Made by a program: the position numbers and the translations under genes. Shown here piece after piece: positions 55,027-63,714 of a stretch of DNA of 64,000 nucleotides (position 1 is its first letter; every line of letters begins with the position of its first letter). The DNA comes from CAZOZZ01 sp965247425. GTDB taxonomy: Bacteria > Acidobacteriota > Terriglobia > 20CM-2-55-15. The notes beneath the pieces are model-generated. The model did not search any database. It was not told the origin of the DNA and saw only the letters and a program-made list of their open reading frames with translations. Location: contig OZ252023.1 of the NCBI GenBank assembly GCA_965247425.1, forward strand, positions 1,240,001 through 1,304,000, in the 5' to 3' direction.

Positions 55027-56529
55027 GTGGTCGGGAATGGGGGTGAGGGTATCGAACAAGAAAGACATCATGTTCTCGACCGAAGACGGGCCGGCGTCCT
55101 GCTCCACCCCACTTCGCTCCCCGGCCCTTTCGATCATGGCGTACTTGGACCCGACGCGCGCCGATTCATCGACTTTCTCGGTTCAGCTGGATTCACCGTC
55201 TGGCAGACGCTGCCGCTCGGCCCCGTCGACGTTACTCTTTCGCCCTATCGGGTGAAATCCTCCCGTGCCGGGAACCCCCGTTTGATCGCGCTGGATCTGC
55301 CCGACGATGCCGCCTGGCGTCCTTCTGCCGCGGCGTTGGACGGGACAAGGAACTGGGATTCCCGTCGGAAACTGATCCGGCAGTCCTGCGATCAGTTCTG
55401 CCGGCTGGCCTCGGAGGCGGATCGACGGCGCTTCGCATCGTTCATCAGGTCCGAAAGGGCATGGCTGCGACCGTTCGCGCTCTTCGAGGCGCTCCAAGAG
55501 CGGTTCGATGGCCGCGCCTGGTGGGAATGGCCCGAGCGCTTGCGGAACCGTGATACGGAGGCCCTCCGGCGGGTCAGGATCGAGGAGCGTCGAACCATCC
55601 GTCACATCGCATTCGAACAGTTTGTGTTCGCGAACGAGTGGCAGGCATTGAAGAAGTATGCCAACGACAGGGGCATTTCTCTGTTCGGCGACCTGCCCAT
55701 CTACATCGACCTGGACAGCGTTGACGTCTGGTGGAAGCGTGAGTTGTTCTTCATCGAGGAAAACGGCAGACCGATCCGGGTTGCCGGTGTACCTCCCGAT
55801 TACTTCAGCGAGGATGGGCAACTCTGGGGAAACCCGATCTATGACTGGGAACGCATGCAGTCGGACGGGTTTCGCTGGTGGATCGATCGAGTCCGCGCTG
55901 AACTCGATCGGTTCGATCTGGTTCGAATCGACCATTTCCGTGCGCTGGAAGCCTACTGGGAAATACCGGGAGGGGCGACAACGGCGAAAGACGGCCGGTG
56001 GACGGCGGGGCCCGGCGCCGATCTCCTCGAAGCGCTCAGCAAAGAGGTCGCGATAGACCGTCTTGTCGCGGAAGATCTGGGCACCGTGACACCCGCGGTG
56101 TACGCACTACGGGACCGATTCGGCATCCCCGGTGTGCTGGTGTTGCAGTTCGCGTTCGATGGCTCTCGGGACAATCCATTTCTCCCATCGAACCATTGTG
56201 TGCACACCGTCGTCTATTCGGGGACTCACGACAATGACACGACTGTAGGTTGGTATGCCTCCCTCGACGAGAGGACTCGGGAGTTTGCGAACCATCAACT
56301 GCAGTGTCGGTCCGAAGAGATTCCGCGTGCCCTGATTCGCGCTGTTCTGGAGTCACCGGCGAAGCTGGCCATCCTGCCAATGCAGGATCTATTGGAAATC
56401 GGGTCCCAACACCGCATGAATACGCCCGGAACAACCACAGGAAACTGGGCGTGGCGCTTCAGCTGGGAGGCACCGACCTCGTCACACGTCCGTCGGTACC
56501 GCGATCTGCTCGAACGCTTTGGGCGCTAG
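55027..56529 (+). CDS. malQ: 4-alpha-glucanotransferase
   Basis: A 500-residue GH77 amylomaltase. Catalytic residues are D302 (VRIDHFRALEAYW), E349 (AEDLG) and the aspartate in YSGTHDNDT; the 250s-loop region LPIYIDLDSVD is present. It transfers alpha-1,4-glucan segments and recycles short oligosaccharides left by debranching. The homologous part begins at about residue 20 (RRAGVLLHPTSLPG), and the only start in frame is the GTG at 55027, directly after the family-B repeat; the first 20 residues are unlike the family, so the true start was possibly disturbed by the repeat. The TAG stop begins a sequence that resembles a family-D end. Confidence 0.9.
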   Translation: MVGNGGEGIEQERHHVLDRRRAGVLLHPTSLPGPFDHGVLGPDARRFIDFLGSAGFTVWQTLPLGPVDVTLSPYRVKSSRAGNPRLIALDLPDDAAWRPSAAALDGTRNWDSRRKLIRQSCDQFCRLASEADRRRFASFIRSERAWLRPFALFEALQERFDGRAWWEWPERLRNRDTEALRRVRIEERRTIRHIAFEQFVFANEWQALKKYANDRGISLFGDLPIYIDLDSVDVWWKRELFFIEENGRPIRVAGVPPDYFSEDGQLWGNPIYDWERMQSDGFRWWIDRVRAELDRFDLVRIDHFRALEAYWEIPGGATTAKDGRWTAGPGADLLEALSKEVAIDRLVAEDLGTVTPAVYALRDRFGIPGVLVLQFAFDGSRDNPFLPSNHCVHTVVYSGTHDNDTTVGWYASLDERTREFANHQLQCRSEEIPRALIRAVLESPAKLAILPMQDLLEIGSQHRMNTPGTTTGNWAWRFSWEAPTSSHVRRYRDLLERFGR

Positions 56530-56550
56530 TGTCCCCGCCAGAGATTACAC
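56526..56550. repeat. possible solo family-D end at the malQ stop
   Basis: ctagtgtccccgccagagat at the malQ stop resembles the family-D end ctagtggtccgcgccagata at 12686, with several mismatches. No partner end was found. Confidence 0.35.
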
Positions 56551-58038
56551 GCCCGAACCGTCCCTGCTGGTAATTGCGGTCTCAAATACCTTGAGATAGC
56601 GCCGTGCTGAGGCTGCCCAGCTGAAGTCCTCGTTCATGCCGTTCCTCATGAGCCGCTGCCAATGGGTCTTGTCGCGCCAGAGTGCGATAGCTCGATCGAT
56701 CGCTGCCCGGAATTCGTCCGGATCGTAGCGGGTAAACCGGAATCCCGTGCCGGTACCTGCGTCTGGATCGAAATCCTCAACGGTGTCGGCCAATCCTCCT
56801 GTAGCACGCACAACTGGCGCTGTCCCATAACGGAGAGCATACATCTGGCTAAGTCCACACGGTTCGTAACGTGACGGCATCAGGAAGATGTCGGCGCCAG
56901 CGACGATCCGATGGGCGAGGTCGTCGTCAAACGTGAACCTGACGGCGGCTTTGTCGGGATGACCCCGGACGATGCTCTCGATGGACTGCTCGGTTGCGTG
57001 GTCTCCGGTCCCGAGCAGGAGGAAATAGAGCGGTTCGGCCAGCAGTTTGTCCAGAATCGGGAGGAGAAGGTCGAATCCCTTCTGGTAGTCAATGCGCGAG
57101 ATCATCGCCAGTACGGGATTCTCATCACGACTGTCACCAAATCCAAATTCACGGAGCAGGCTTCTGCGGTCGTTCTGTTTGCCGGAAAGGTCGTGGGCAC
57201 TGTATCTCGAAGCAATCCGAGGGTCGGTCCCGGGGTTCCAGACACGATCATCGATGCCATTGACGATGCCGAATAGGTCCCCGCGCCGAGCGGTGATGAT
57301 CGAATCGAGACCACAGCCGTACTCTTCGGTCTGGATCTCTTCGGCGTACGTGGGGCTGACCACCGTGAGTGCGTCGGCGGCAAGGATTCCGGTCTTCATC
57401 AAGTTGATCTGCCCGAAATGTTCGAGCCGGCCGCCGGGCTGGACTTCCTGCTGGTCCAATCCAACCGTCGGCCATTGATCTGATGGGAACACTCCCTGAT
57501 ACGCCAGGTTGTGAAGAGTCAGGACAGTCGCCGCCTTCCGGAGCGAACCCGATGGACGGTACAGGGCGTCCAGGAAAATCGGAACGAGCGCGGTCTGGTG
57601 CTCATGACAATGGATGATGTCCAGGTCCGGACAGTCGCGGGCCAGAAGCGTCAGCGCGGCGTGCTGGAAGAACACCCACCGGTCGAGTTGATCGTGATAA
57701 TCCTGCCCTGTCGAAGGATCGACATAAACGCTTGCCCGGGGAAAATACTCCCCGTCCTCGACGAGAAACACGCGCACACCCGATCCCGGTAGACGGACCG
57801 TGTGCACCTGGGCGACTCGGGTTCCTTCTCCACAGGGCACTGTCAGGGGAGGGACGGATTCGATAGGGCCAAACCGGTCACGCTCCAGGTTGCCGAAACG
57901 GGGAATCACGACCTCAACCCGAGCCCCCTGCGCATCGAACTCGAGCGGCAGTGACCCCACGACGTCCGCCAGGCCGCCAACCTTGACGAATGGAAAGCAT
58001 TCAATTGAGATGAGGGCGACGTGAAGCGATCTGGTCAT
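56545..58038 (-). CDS. glgA: glycogen synthase (ADP-glucose type)
   Basis: A 497-residue GT5 glycosyltransferase. The ADP-glucose site KVGGLADVVG lies at residues 19-28, and the C-terminal motif PSRYEPCGLSQMYALRYGT is typical. It elongates alpha-1,4 chains with ADP-glucose from GlgC. I chose the ATG at 58038 (MTRSLHVALIS) because the family core starts there; the frame is open to 58104 with two further ATGs. It converges with malQ (15 bp between stops). Confidence 0.9.
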   Translation of the reverse strand: MTRSLHVALISIECFPFVKVGGLADVVGSLPLEFDAQGARVEVVIPRFGNLERDRFGPIESVPPLTVPCGEGTRVAQVHTVRLPGSGVRVFLVEDGEYFPRASVYVDPSTGQDYHDQLDRWVFFQHAALTLLARDCPDLDIIHCHEHQTALVPIFLDALYRPSGSLRKAATVLTLHNLAYQGVFPSDQWPTVGLDQQEVQPGGRLEHFGQINLMKTGILAADALTVVSPTYAEEIQTEEYGCGLDSIITARRGDLFGIVNGIDDRVWNPGTDPRIASRYSAHDLSGKQNDRRSLLREFGFGDSRDENPVLAMISRIDYQKGFDLLLPILDKLLAEPLYFLLLGTGDHATEQSIESIVRGHPDKAAVRFTFDDDLAHRIVAGADIFLMPSRYEPCGLSQMYALRYGTAPVVRATGGLADTVEDFDPDAGTGTGFRFTRYDPDEFRAAIDRAIALWRDKTHWQRLMRNGMNEDFSWAASARRYLKVFETAITSRDGSGV

Positions 58039-58234
58039 GGGTGCTGGCTGTCCATAGTCGACCCCGCTCGAATCCATGGCTGGAGTCGATTTGAAATCGA
58101 ACACGTAAAATGGAACACTGACGTTCGACTACCGTCGACTATTGGATCATTTGTGATTCTGTTTTGAAAGTCGAGAAAGGAACTTGGTATAAATTCATGA
58201 GTCCGATTCACGTCTGGATCCATCGTTGGAGGAC

Positions 58235-60403
58235 ATGGTAGAAACTCGAGCCCAGGAACATCTCATCACGTCCACGGGTCAAAAGCTCTGGTCGTTGGCT
58301 CGTAATCTCTGGTGGAGCTGGGACGACGGTGCGACCAGCCTGTTCCGGGACCTCGATCCAGAACGATGGCGCGAAGTCGGACAGAATCCGATTAAGCTCT
58401 TGTCTCGAATCCCCTCGAGGGGGCTGGAGAGCCGGGCGAGCGAGTTGGTCCTCCACAGCCGGATCAACGACACCTACCGCCGTTTCCAGGAGTATCTCAA
58501 AGAGAGGGAGACCTGGGGGACGACCCACGCCGGTGTGCTGGGGCGCCAGCCTGTGGCCTACTTTGCCTCGGAATTCGGACTTCACGAGTCGATCCCGATC
58601 TATTCAGGCGGCTTGGGTGTTCTGGCCGGAGACCACATCAAGAGCGCGTCGGATCTCGACGTCCCCCTGATCGGGATCGGGCTGTTCTATAGCCATGGAT
58701 ACTTCCGGCAGCGACTCGACACCTCGGGATTGCAGCAGGAGGAATACATCAGGCTCGAACCATCCCAATTGCCCCTAGAACCCGTCCTGGGCCGGAACCT
58801 GGAACGGCTGATCGTCTCGATCGACACCCGAACCGGCGTCATCCATGCGAAGGTCTGGCGACTCGCGGTCGGCCGTCGCCTTCTCCTGCTCCTGGATTCC
58901 GATGTTGAAGGCAACGCCCCCGAGGACCGGGAGCTGACAGCCCGACTCTACGGTGGCGACCGCCGGGTCCGGATCCGGCAAGAACTCCTGCTTGGCGTCG
59001 GCGGGGTTCGGGCATTGAGTGCGATGGGAATCTCGCCGGGCGCATACCACCTGAACGAAGGTCACAGTGCGTTTGCTGTTTTCGATGCGATTCGTGAACG
59101 CATGATCGAGGACGGCCACGATTTGGCCGGCGCGATACGGCGAGTGAGCCGGACCGTCGTTTTCACCACCCACACGTCGGTACCCGCGGGACATGATCGG
59201 TTCAGCCCGGAGCTGGTGGAGGAACACCTTGGGCCCATGCGCGATGCGCTCGGTCTTTCTCGGAGAGACTTCCTGGCGTTCGGGCGTGTCGATCCGAGTG
59301 ACGACCATGAGGAATTCTGTATGACCGTACTCGCCCTGAAGCTGTCCCGCAGGGCCAACGCTGTCTCGTCCCTGCACGGCGAAGTTTCACGAGCGATGTG
59401 GACTCCGTTGTGGCCCGGCCGGTCCGAGGATGAGATACCAATCGGGCATATCACCAACGGCGTTCACGGGCCGTCCTGGTTGGCGCCACAGATGGTCCGG
59501 CTTTACGGACGCCACCTGGACGGGGAACAGAATTGGATGCAGCAGCGTGGCGAAGCGAAAACCTGGAGAAATATCGAGAACATCGACGACGGGGAACTGT
59601 GGGAAACGCACCTCGCTCTGAAGTCCCGGCTTCTCGAGTTCGCCCGCCAGCGCTCGATGCGGCAGGCAGAGCGGAGGGGCGCATCGACCGGGGAATTAGA
59701 GCGGCTGTCCCGGGTTTTGAGCCCGGATGCATTGACGATCGGCTTCGCGCGTCGATTCGCGACGTACAAGAGGGCCGAACTCATTCTGCGCCACATGGAT
59801 CGGTTCGTCGAACTCGTGAACGATTCCCGGCGCCCGGTCCAATTCATTTTCGCGGGAAAGGCCCATCCATTGGACGAGCCTGGCAAGAGAGTTCTTCAGC
59901 GAATCGCCGAACTGACCCGTGATTCCAGACTGGCCGACCGCATCGTCTTCATCGAGGACTACGACATCAACGTCGGGCGGTTCCTGGTTCAGGGAGTCGA
60001 TGTCTGGCTCAACACACCGCGCAGGCCGCTGGAAGCTTCAGGAACGAGCGGTCAGAAAGTAGTCTTGAATGGCGGCCTGAACCTGTCCGTGCTCGATGGC
60101 TGGTGGGTGGAAGCCTATGACGGTTCCAACGGATTCGCTATCGGGCCCGACCGCGCACACGTCGATCCGGAACTGCACGACAGGCGCGACAGTGAAGACC
60201 TGTATCGGGTTTTGAACGAGGAAGTGATCCCGTTGTATTACCAGCGCAACGCCGACGGTTTGCCTCTGGGATGGATCCAGCGCATGAAGCGATCGATTCG
60301 TACCCTGGGATGGCGCTTTAACGCCAACCGGATGGTCATGGATTACACGACATACTGTTATGTGCCAGCCGCCGGTGGGAGATCGAGCAACATGTCGCGG
60401 TGA
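58235..60403 (+). CDS. glgP: alpha-glucan phosphorylase (GT35)
   Basis: A 722-residue phosphorylase of the type with an N-terminal DUF3417 region (LARNLWWSWDDGATSLFRDL). The PLP lysine is K608 in EASGTSGQKVVLNGG; many family members have GMK where this one has GQK. Other motifs are YHLNEGHSAF and VFTTHTSVPAGHDRF. It releases glucose-1-phosphate from glycogen with phosphate. The start is ATG 58235 or the TTG at 58226; GGAGG is close to both. Divergent from glgA (upstream gap about 200 bp). Confidence 0.9.
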   Translation: MVETRAQEHLITSTGQKLWSLARNLWWSWDDGATSLFRDLDPERWREVGQNPIKLLSRIPSRGLESRASELVLHSRINDTYRRFQEYLKERETWGTTHAGVLGRQPVAYFASEFGLHESIPIYSGGLGVLAGDHIKSASDLDVPLIGIGLFYSHGYFRQRLDTSGLQQEEYIRLEPSQLPLEPVLGRNLERLIVSIDTRTGVIHAKVWRLAVGRRLLLLLDSDVEGNAPEDRELTARLYGGDRRVRIRQELLLGVGGVRALSAMGISPGAYHLNEGHSAFAVFDAIRERMIEDGHDLAGAIRRVSRTVVFTTHTSVPAGHDRFSPELVEEHLGPMRDALGLSRRDFLAFGRVDPSDDHEEFCMTVLALKLSRRANAVSSLHGEVSRAMWTPLWPGRSEDEIPIGHITNGVHGPSWLAPQMVRLYGRHLDGEQNWMQQRGEAKTWRNIENIDDGELWETHLALKSRLLEFARQRSMRQAERRGASTGELERLSRVLSPDALTIGFARRFATYKRAELILRHMDRFVELVNDSRRPVQFIFAGKAHPLDEPGKRVLQRIAELTRDSRLADRIVFIEDYDINVGRFLVQGVDVWLNTPRRPLEASGTSGQKVVLNGGLNLSVLDGWWVEAYDGSNGFAIGPDRAHVDPELHDRRDSEDLYRVLNEEVIPLYYQRNADGLPLGWIQRMKRSIRTLGWRFNANRMVMDYTTYCYVPAAGGRSSNMSR

Positions 60404-60462
60404 CGAGTGACGAAGTCGACCGAAGGTTAGCGGTGAGTTATTCAGGAGCGGGCCCCAAGAAC

Positions 60463-60556
60463 TCGACGCAGAGACGCAGATCGGAGGGAGATTGTCGGAG
60501 ACGATTAGCCGGGAACAAGAAAATCAGATCTCTGCGTCTCTGCGCCTTTGCGTCGA
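60463..60556. repeat. family-C CGCAAAG-like inverted repeat, copy 3
   Basis: Arms tcgacgcagagacgcaga and tctgcgtctctgcgcctt, ending gcgtcga, variants of the heptamer units at 15442 and 27384. It lies between the convergent genes glgP and pckA, a likely bidirectional terminator or hairpin. Confidence 0.75.
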
Positions 60557-60632
60557 AAATCCCTCTCTTACAATGCGAAGTTATTCTTGAGCGTCTGGGA
60601 ATCGGTGTGGGTTCGCACCCGATTCTCGTGGT

Positions 60633-62216
60633 TTATATCCTTGGCCCAGCCGACCTTACCGCTTCGCCCACGCCCTGCGCATAGCTGGCAAAGTTGTCTC
60701 GGAAAAGAGTAGCGAGCTTTTTCGCAGTCCTGTCGAAATCGGCGGGATCGGTCCAGGTCTTACGGGGAATCAGGACCTCGTCGGGAACGCCCGGGCAGGC
60801 GGTGACAACGGAGTACCCGAAAACCGGATCCTCTTCAACCCTCGAGTCGGCTAACGCTCCCGAATGGATGGCATCGATGATCGCCCGGGTGAACGCAAGC
60901 TTGATCCGCGATCCGGTGCCGTAGGCGCCGCCACTCCAGCCCGTGTTGACGAGCCACACGTTGGCCTGATGCGTGCGGAGTTTCTCTGCGAGCAGTTCAG
61001 CATATTTCCCTGGATGCCATACGAGGAAGGGACCCGCAAAGCACGGTGAAAACGTAGCCTGCGGTTCGGTTACCCCCACTTCCGTTCCCGCAACCTTCGC
61101 GGTATAGCCGCTGATGAAGTGGTACATCGCCTGTTCCGGAGTCAGGCGACCGACGGGCGGCAGGACACCGAATGCGTCGCACGTCAGGAAGATGACATCC
61201 GAGGGGTGGCCCGCGACGCATGGGATCCGGGCATTCTGAATGAACTCGATCGGGTAGGCGCCTCGTGTGTTTTCAGTAATCGAGATGTCGCTGAAATTGA
61301 CAGCGTGGTCGGTTTCGTCGTACGTGACGTTCTCCAGCACGGCCCCAAAACGGAGAGCACTGAAGATGTCCGGCTCGAGCTCCGGGGTCAGGTAGATGGC
61401 TTTTGCGTAGCAGCCGCCCTCGATGTTGAAGATGCCGTTGTCGGTCCAGCAGTGCTCGTCGTCGCCAATCAGGTTTCGTTTGGGGTCCGCCGACAGCGTG
61501 GTCTTTCCCGTTCCGGACAGACCAAACAGCACGGATGAACGTCCGGTCTCTTTGTCCGAGGTTGCAGAACAATGCATCGAAAGCACGCCGCGCTTGGGCA
61601 TGAAGTAATTCATCAGGGTCAGGACCCCCTTCTTCATTTCTCCCGCGTACTCGGTGCCGAGGATCACCATCTCGCGGCTTTCGAGATTGACGTCGACGCT
61701 GGTTTTAGACGTCATACCGGTCGTGTGCCGGTTTGCCGGGAATCGACCGGCGTTGAAGATGACGGCGTCTGGTTCGCCGAAGTCCTGGAGTTCTTCGCGT
61801 GTGGGACGAATCAGCATCGTGTACATGAACAGTGCGTGATACGGTCGCGTGCATATGATCCGAACTTTCATTCGGTAATCCAGGTCCCACCCGGCAAACG
61901 CGTCCACCACGTAGAGCAGGCTTCGGGTGTTCAGATAGTCGGTGGCCCGTTCCCGATTCACGCCAAATGTAGCTTCCGGTATCTCAATGTTCACGGGTCC
62001 CCACCAGACGTCGTCCTCGGAGTCCGGATGTCGGACGACATGTTTGTCCCTGGGCGACCTGCCCGTCTTTACCCCGGAGTAGGCAATCAGTGCACCGGAA
62101 CTGGCGATCACGGAGTCCTTTTCCATCCGAAGAGCGTCTTGATAGAGGATCGGCGGCGTCTGATTGCGCCGAACGTCGGTCACGGTGATGCCGTATTGAC
62201 TCAGATCTAGTGCCAT
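60633..62216 (-). CDS. pckA: phosphoenolpyruvate carboxykinase (ATP)
   Basis: A 527-residue PEPCK of the ATP-dependent type (oxaloacetate + ATP to PEP + CO2 + ADP), the entry step of gluconeogenesis. Motifs: kinase-1a P-loop GLSGTGKT (232-239), kinase-2 with GDDEHCW (251-257), PEPCK-specific region KRGVLSMHCSAT and R/TGRSPRDKHVV for substrate binding. The ATG at 62216 follows AAGAGGAG; a start 20 codons further upstream lacks a ribosome site. It may supply sugar phosphates for the glycogen genes next to it. Confidence 0.95.
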   Translation of the reverse strand: MALDLSQYGITVTDVRRNQTPPILYQDALRMEKDSVIASSGALIAYSGVKTGRSPRDKHVVRHPDSEDDVWWGPVNIEIPEATFGVNRERATDYLNTRSLLYVVDAFAGWDLDYRMKVRIICTRPYHALFMYTMLIRPTREELQDFGEPDAVIFNAGRFPANRHTTGMTSKTSVDVNLESREMVILGTEYAGEMKKGVLTLMNYFMPKRGVLSMHCSATSDKETGRSSVLFGLSGTGKTTLSADPKRNLIGDDEHCWTDNGIFNIEGGCYAKAIYLTPELEPDIFSALRFGAVLENVTYDETDHAVNFSDISITENTRGAYPIEFIQNARIPCVAGHPSDVIFLTCDAFGVLPPVGRLTPEQAMYHFISGYTAKVAGTEVGVTEPQATFSPCFAGPFLVWHPGKYAELLAEKLRTHQANVWLVNTGWSGGAYGTGSRIKLAFTRAIIDAIHSGALADSRVEEDPVFGYSVVTACPGVPDEVLIPRKTWTDPADFDRTAKKLATLFRDNFASYAQGVGEAVRSAGPRI

Positions 62217-62808
62217 TGTTCTCCTCTTGGTTTCCAACCGCGCGGTTCCGACTGAACCGGCCCCAAACACGGACAACTACAGTCCGGGAAGTCGTGCGCC
62301 GCGGACCGGCCGACCGTGCTTCTCGGTCGCCCTGTTTTGGGGAAAACTGGTCAATTGCTACGGCAGCGAACTAGATACTACGGCAGCAAACGGTTGGGGT
62401 CAACGAACTCGCGGTCGACCGAGAAATGAGGTGTGTCCCGGTTCGCGCCGAAGAGCCAGGCTGTTGATCCTCGAACCAGATCACTGGCGAGCACAAATCC
62501 GGTGGACTCAAAGATTCGATCCCCCACCCAATCCGCACCACACAGCAAAGCCCGGAATCGCTCCCGGGCTTTCTTCTAAACGGGGCCGATGAGATTCGAA
62601 CTCGCGACCCTCCAGTCCGGCCCATCGTTTCGAAACACGCAGTCGTCACCGCCTGTGGCGTCATGTCCTGCTGGCGCTACTTGCCATTCCACTTCTCCGA
62701 GTAGGCGGTTAGAACGAAGCGGCCTACGCCTGCGGCTTGGCGCGCGGACGCTTCGCGTGGCTTGACTGCGACGTAAAGCTAAATGAGGTGAGAGAGCAAA
62801 AGTAAAAT
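62217..62808. other. intergenic region with a tRNA 3'-end fragment
   Basis: No gene is supported over about 590 bp. It contains the tRNA fragment at 62543-62612 and a short direct repeat tacggcagc at about 62360 and 62380. Part of it presumably belongs to the IS91-type element that starts after it, whose left end I could not place. Confidence 0.4.
62543..62612 (-). repeat. tRNA 3'-end fragment with terminator, copy 2
   Basis: On the minus strand a T arm and acceptor 3' strand (gtcgcgagttcgaatctcat then cggccccg) followed by a hairpin agcccgggagcgattccgggctt that resembles a tRNA terminator. No 5' half precedes it. It matches the copy at 45377-45446 in the same orientation. Confidence 0.6.
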
Positions 62809-62840
62809 GTGGGTCATAAGGAGGCCACCCTATGACCCAC
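62809..62840 (+). promoter_or_regulatory. start-codon hairpin of the recombinase gene
   Basis: Perfect 10-bp arms gtgggtcata and tatgacccac around a 12-nt loop aggaggccaccc. The loop carries the ribosome site AGGAGG and the 3' arm contains the ATG at 62832, so the start can be hidden in RNA. Confidence 0.7.
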
Positions 62841-63714
62841 TTGAAGCAGCGGATGCTGGAGGAACTCCAGCGCCGCAACTACAGCGAGAGTACCATCCGG
62901 GGCTACCTGCGGGTAGTGGCGGATTTCGCCAAGTATTTCAGCACCTCACCGGACCAACTCGGAGGCGAACACCTCCGGCAATATCACCTGCATCTGATCC
63001 AGGAACGGAAACTTTCCACGGGAACGGTACAGGTCTACATATCGGCGCTACGTTTCTTCTATGTGAAGACGCTGAAGCGTCCGGAACCGGAACTGGACCT
63101 GCTGAATCCGAAACGGGCCAAACGGTTACCGGTCGTGTTGAGTCGGGACGAGGTTGCGTCCTTGATTGGGGCGGCCAGGGATCTGTTCGAACACACGATC
63201 TTGTGGCTGTGCTATGTCACCGCGGTGCGCCGAGGAGAACTCTGTCGGTTGACGGTGGATCATATCGACAGCGCTCGCATGATGATCTTGGTGCGTGTCG
63301 GTAAGGGCCGTCGCGATCGGAATCTACCGATCGACTCCAGACAGCTTCAACTGCTCCGGGACTATTGGTGTTGGAAGCGACCTCCAAAGTATCTGTTTCC
63401 GGGTGGATTCAATCACAACCACTTCGATCAGCCCATCCACTCCAAAAACCGTTTGGAGCATCGTGCATTCGGCGGCCGCAGGCGCAGGCATCAAGAAACG
63501 CGTTTCACCCCACACGCTACGACACAGCCGTGCGACTCATGGGCTGGAAGCCGGTGTCGACCTGCCAACCATTCAGCGTCTGCTGGGCCATACCCGACTC
63601 GAACACACCATGGTCTATCTGCATCTGTCGGACCGACACCTGCGGGCCCGTACCGAACCGCTCGAGGTGATCCCGGACTTTGGATGGCGGAAGCCTTTGA
63701 GGCCGAGATCATGA
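62832..63714 (+). pseudogene. tyrosine recombinase (phage integrase family), frameshifted
   Basis: About 293 residues. N-terminal SAM-like domain (MTHLKQRMLEELQRRNYSE) and catalytic domain with R in AVRRGELCRL, K in VGKGRRDR, HTLRHS, LLGHT and the tyrosine in YLHLS. The N-terminal 200 residues read in one frame and the C-terminal part, from about KTVWSIVHSAAAGAGIKK, reads one base later; the switch is at the run aaaaa, 63444-63448. Likely one extra A, either a true inactivating change or a homopolymer sequence error. The start codon sits in a hairpin. The stop overlaps the next start. Confidence 0.8.

Noticed and set aside
62572..62680. Complete tRNA gene on the minus strand
   Set aside because: Same as at 45.4 kb: only the 3' end is present.
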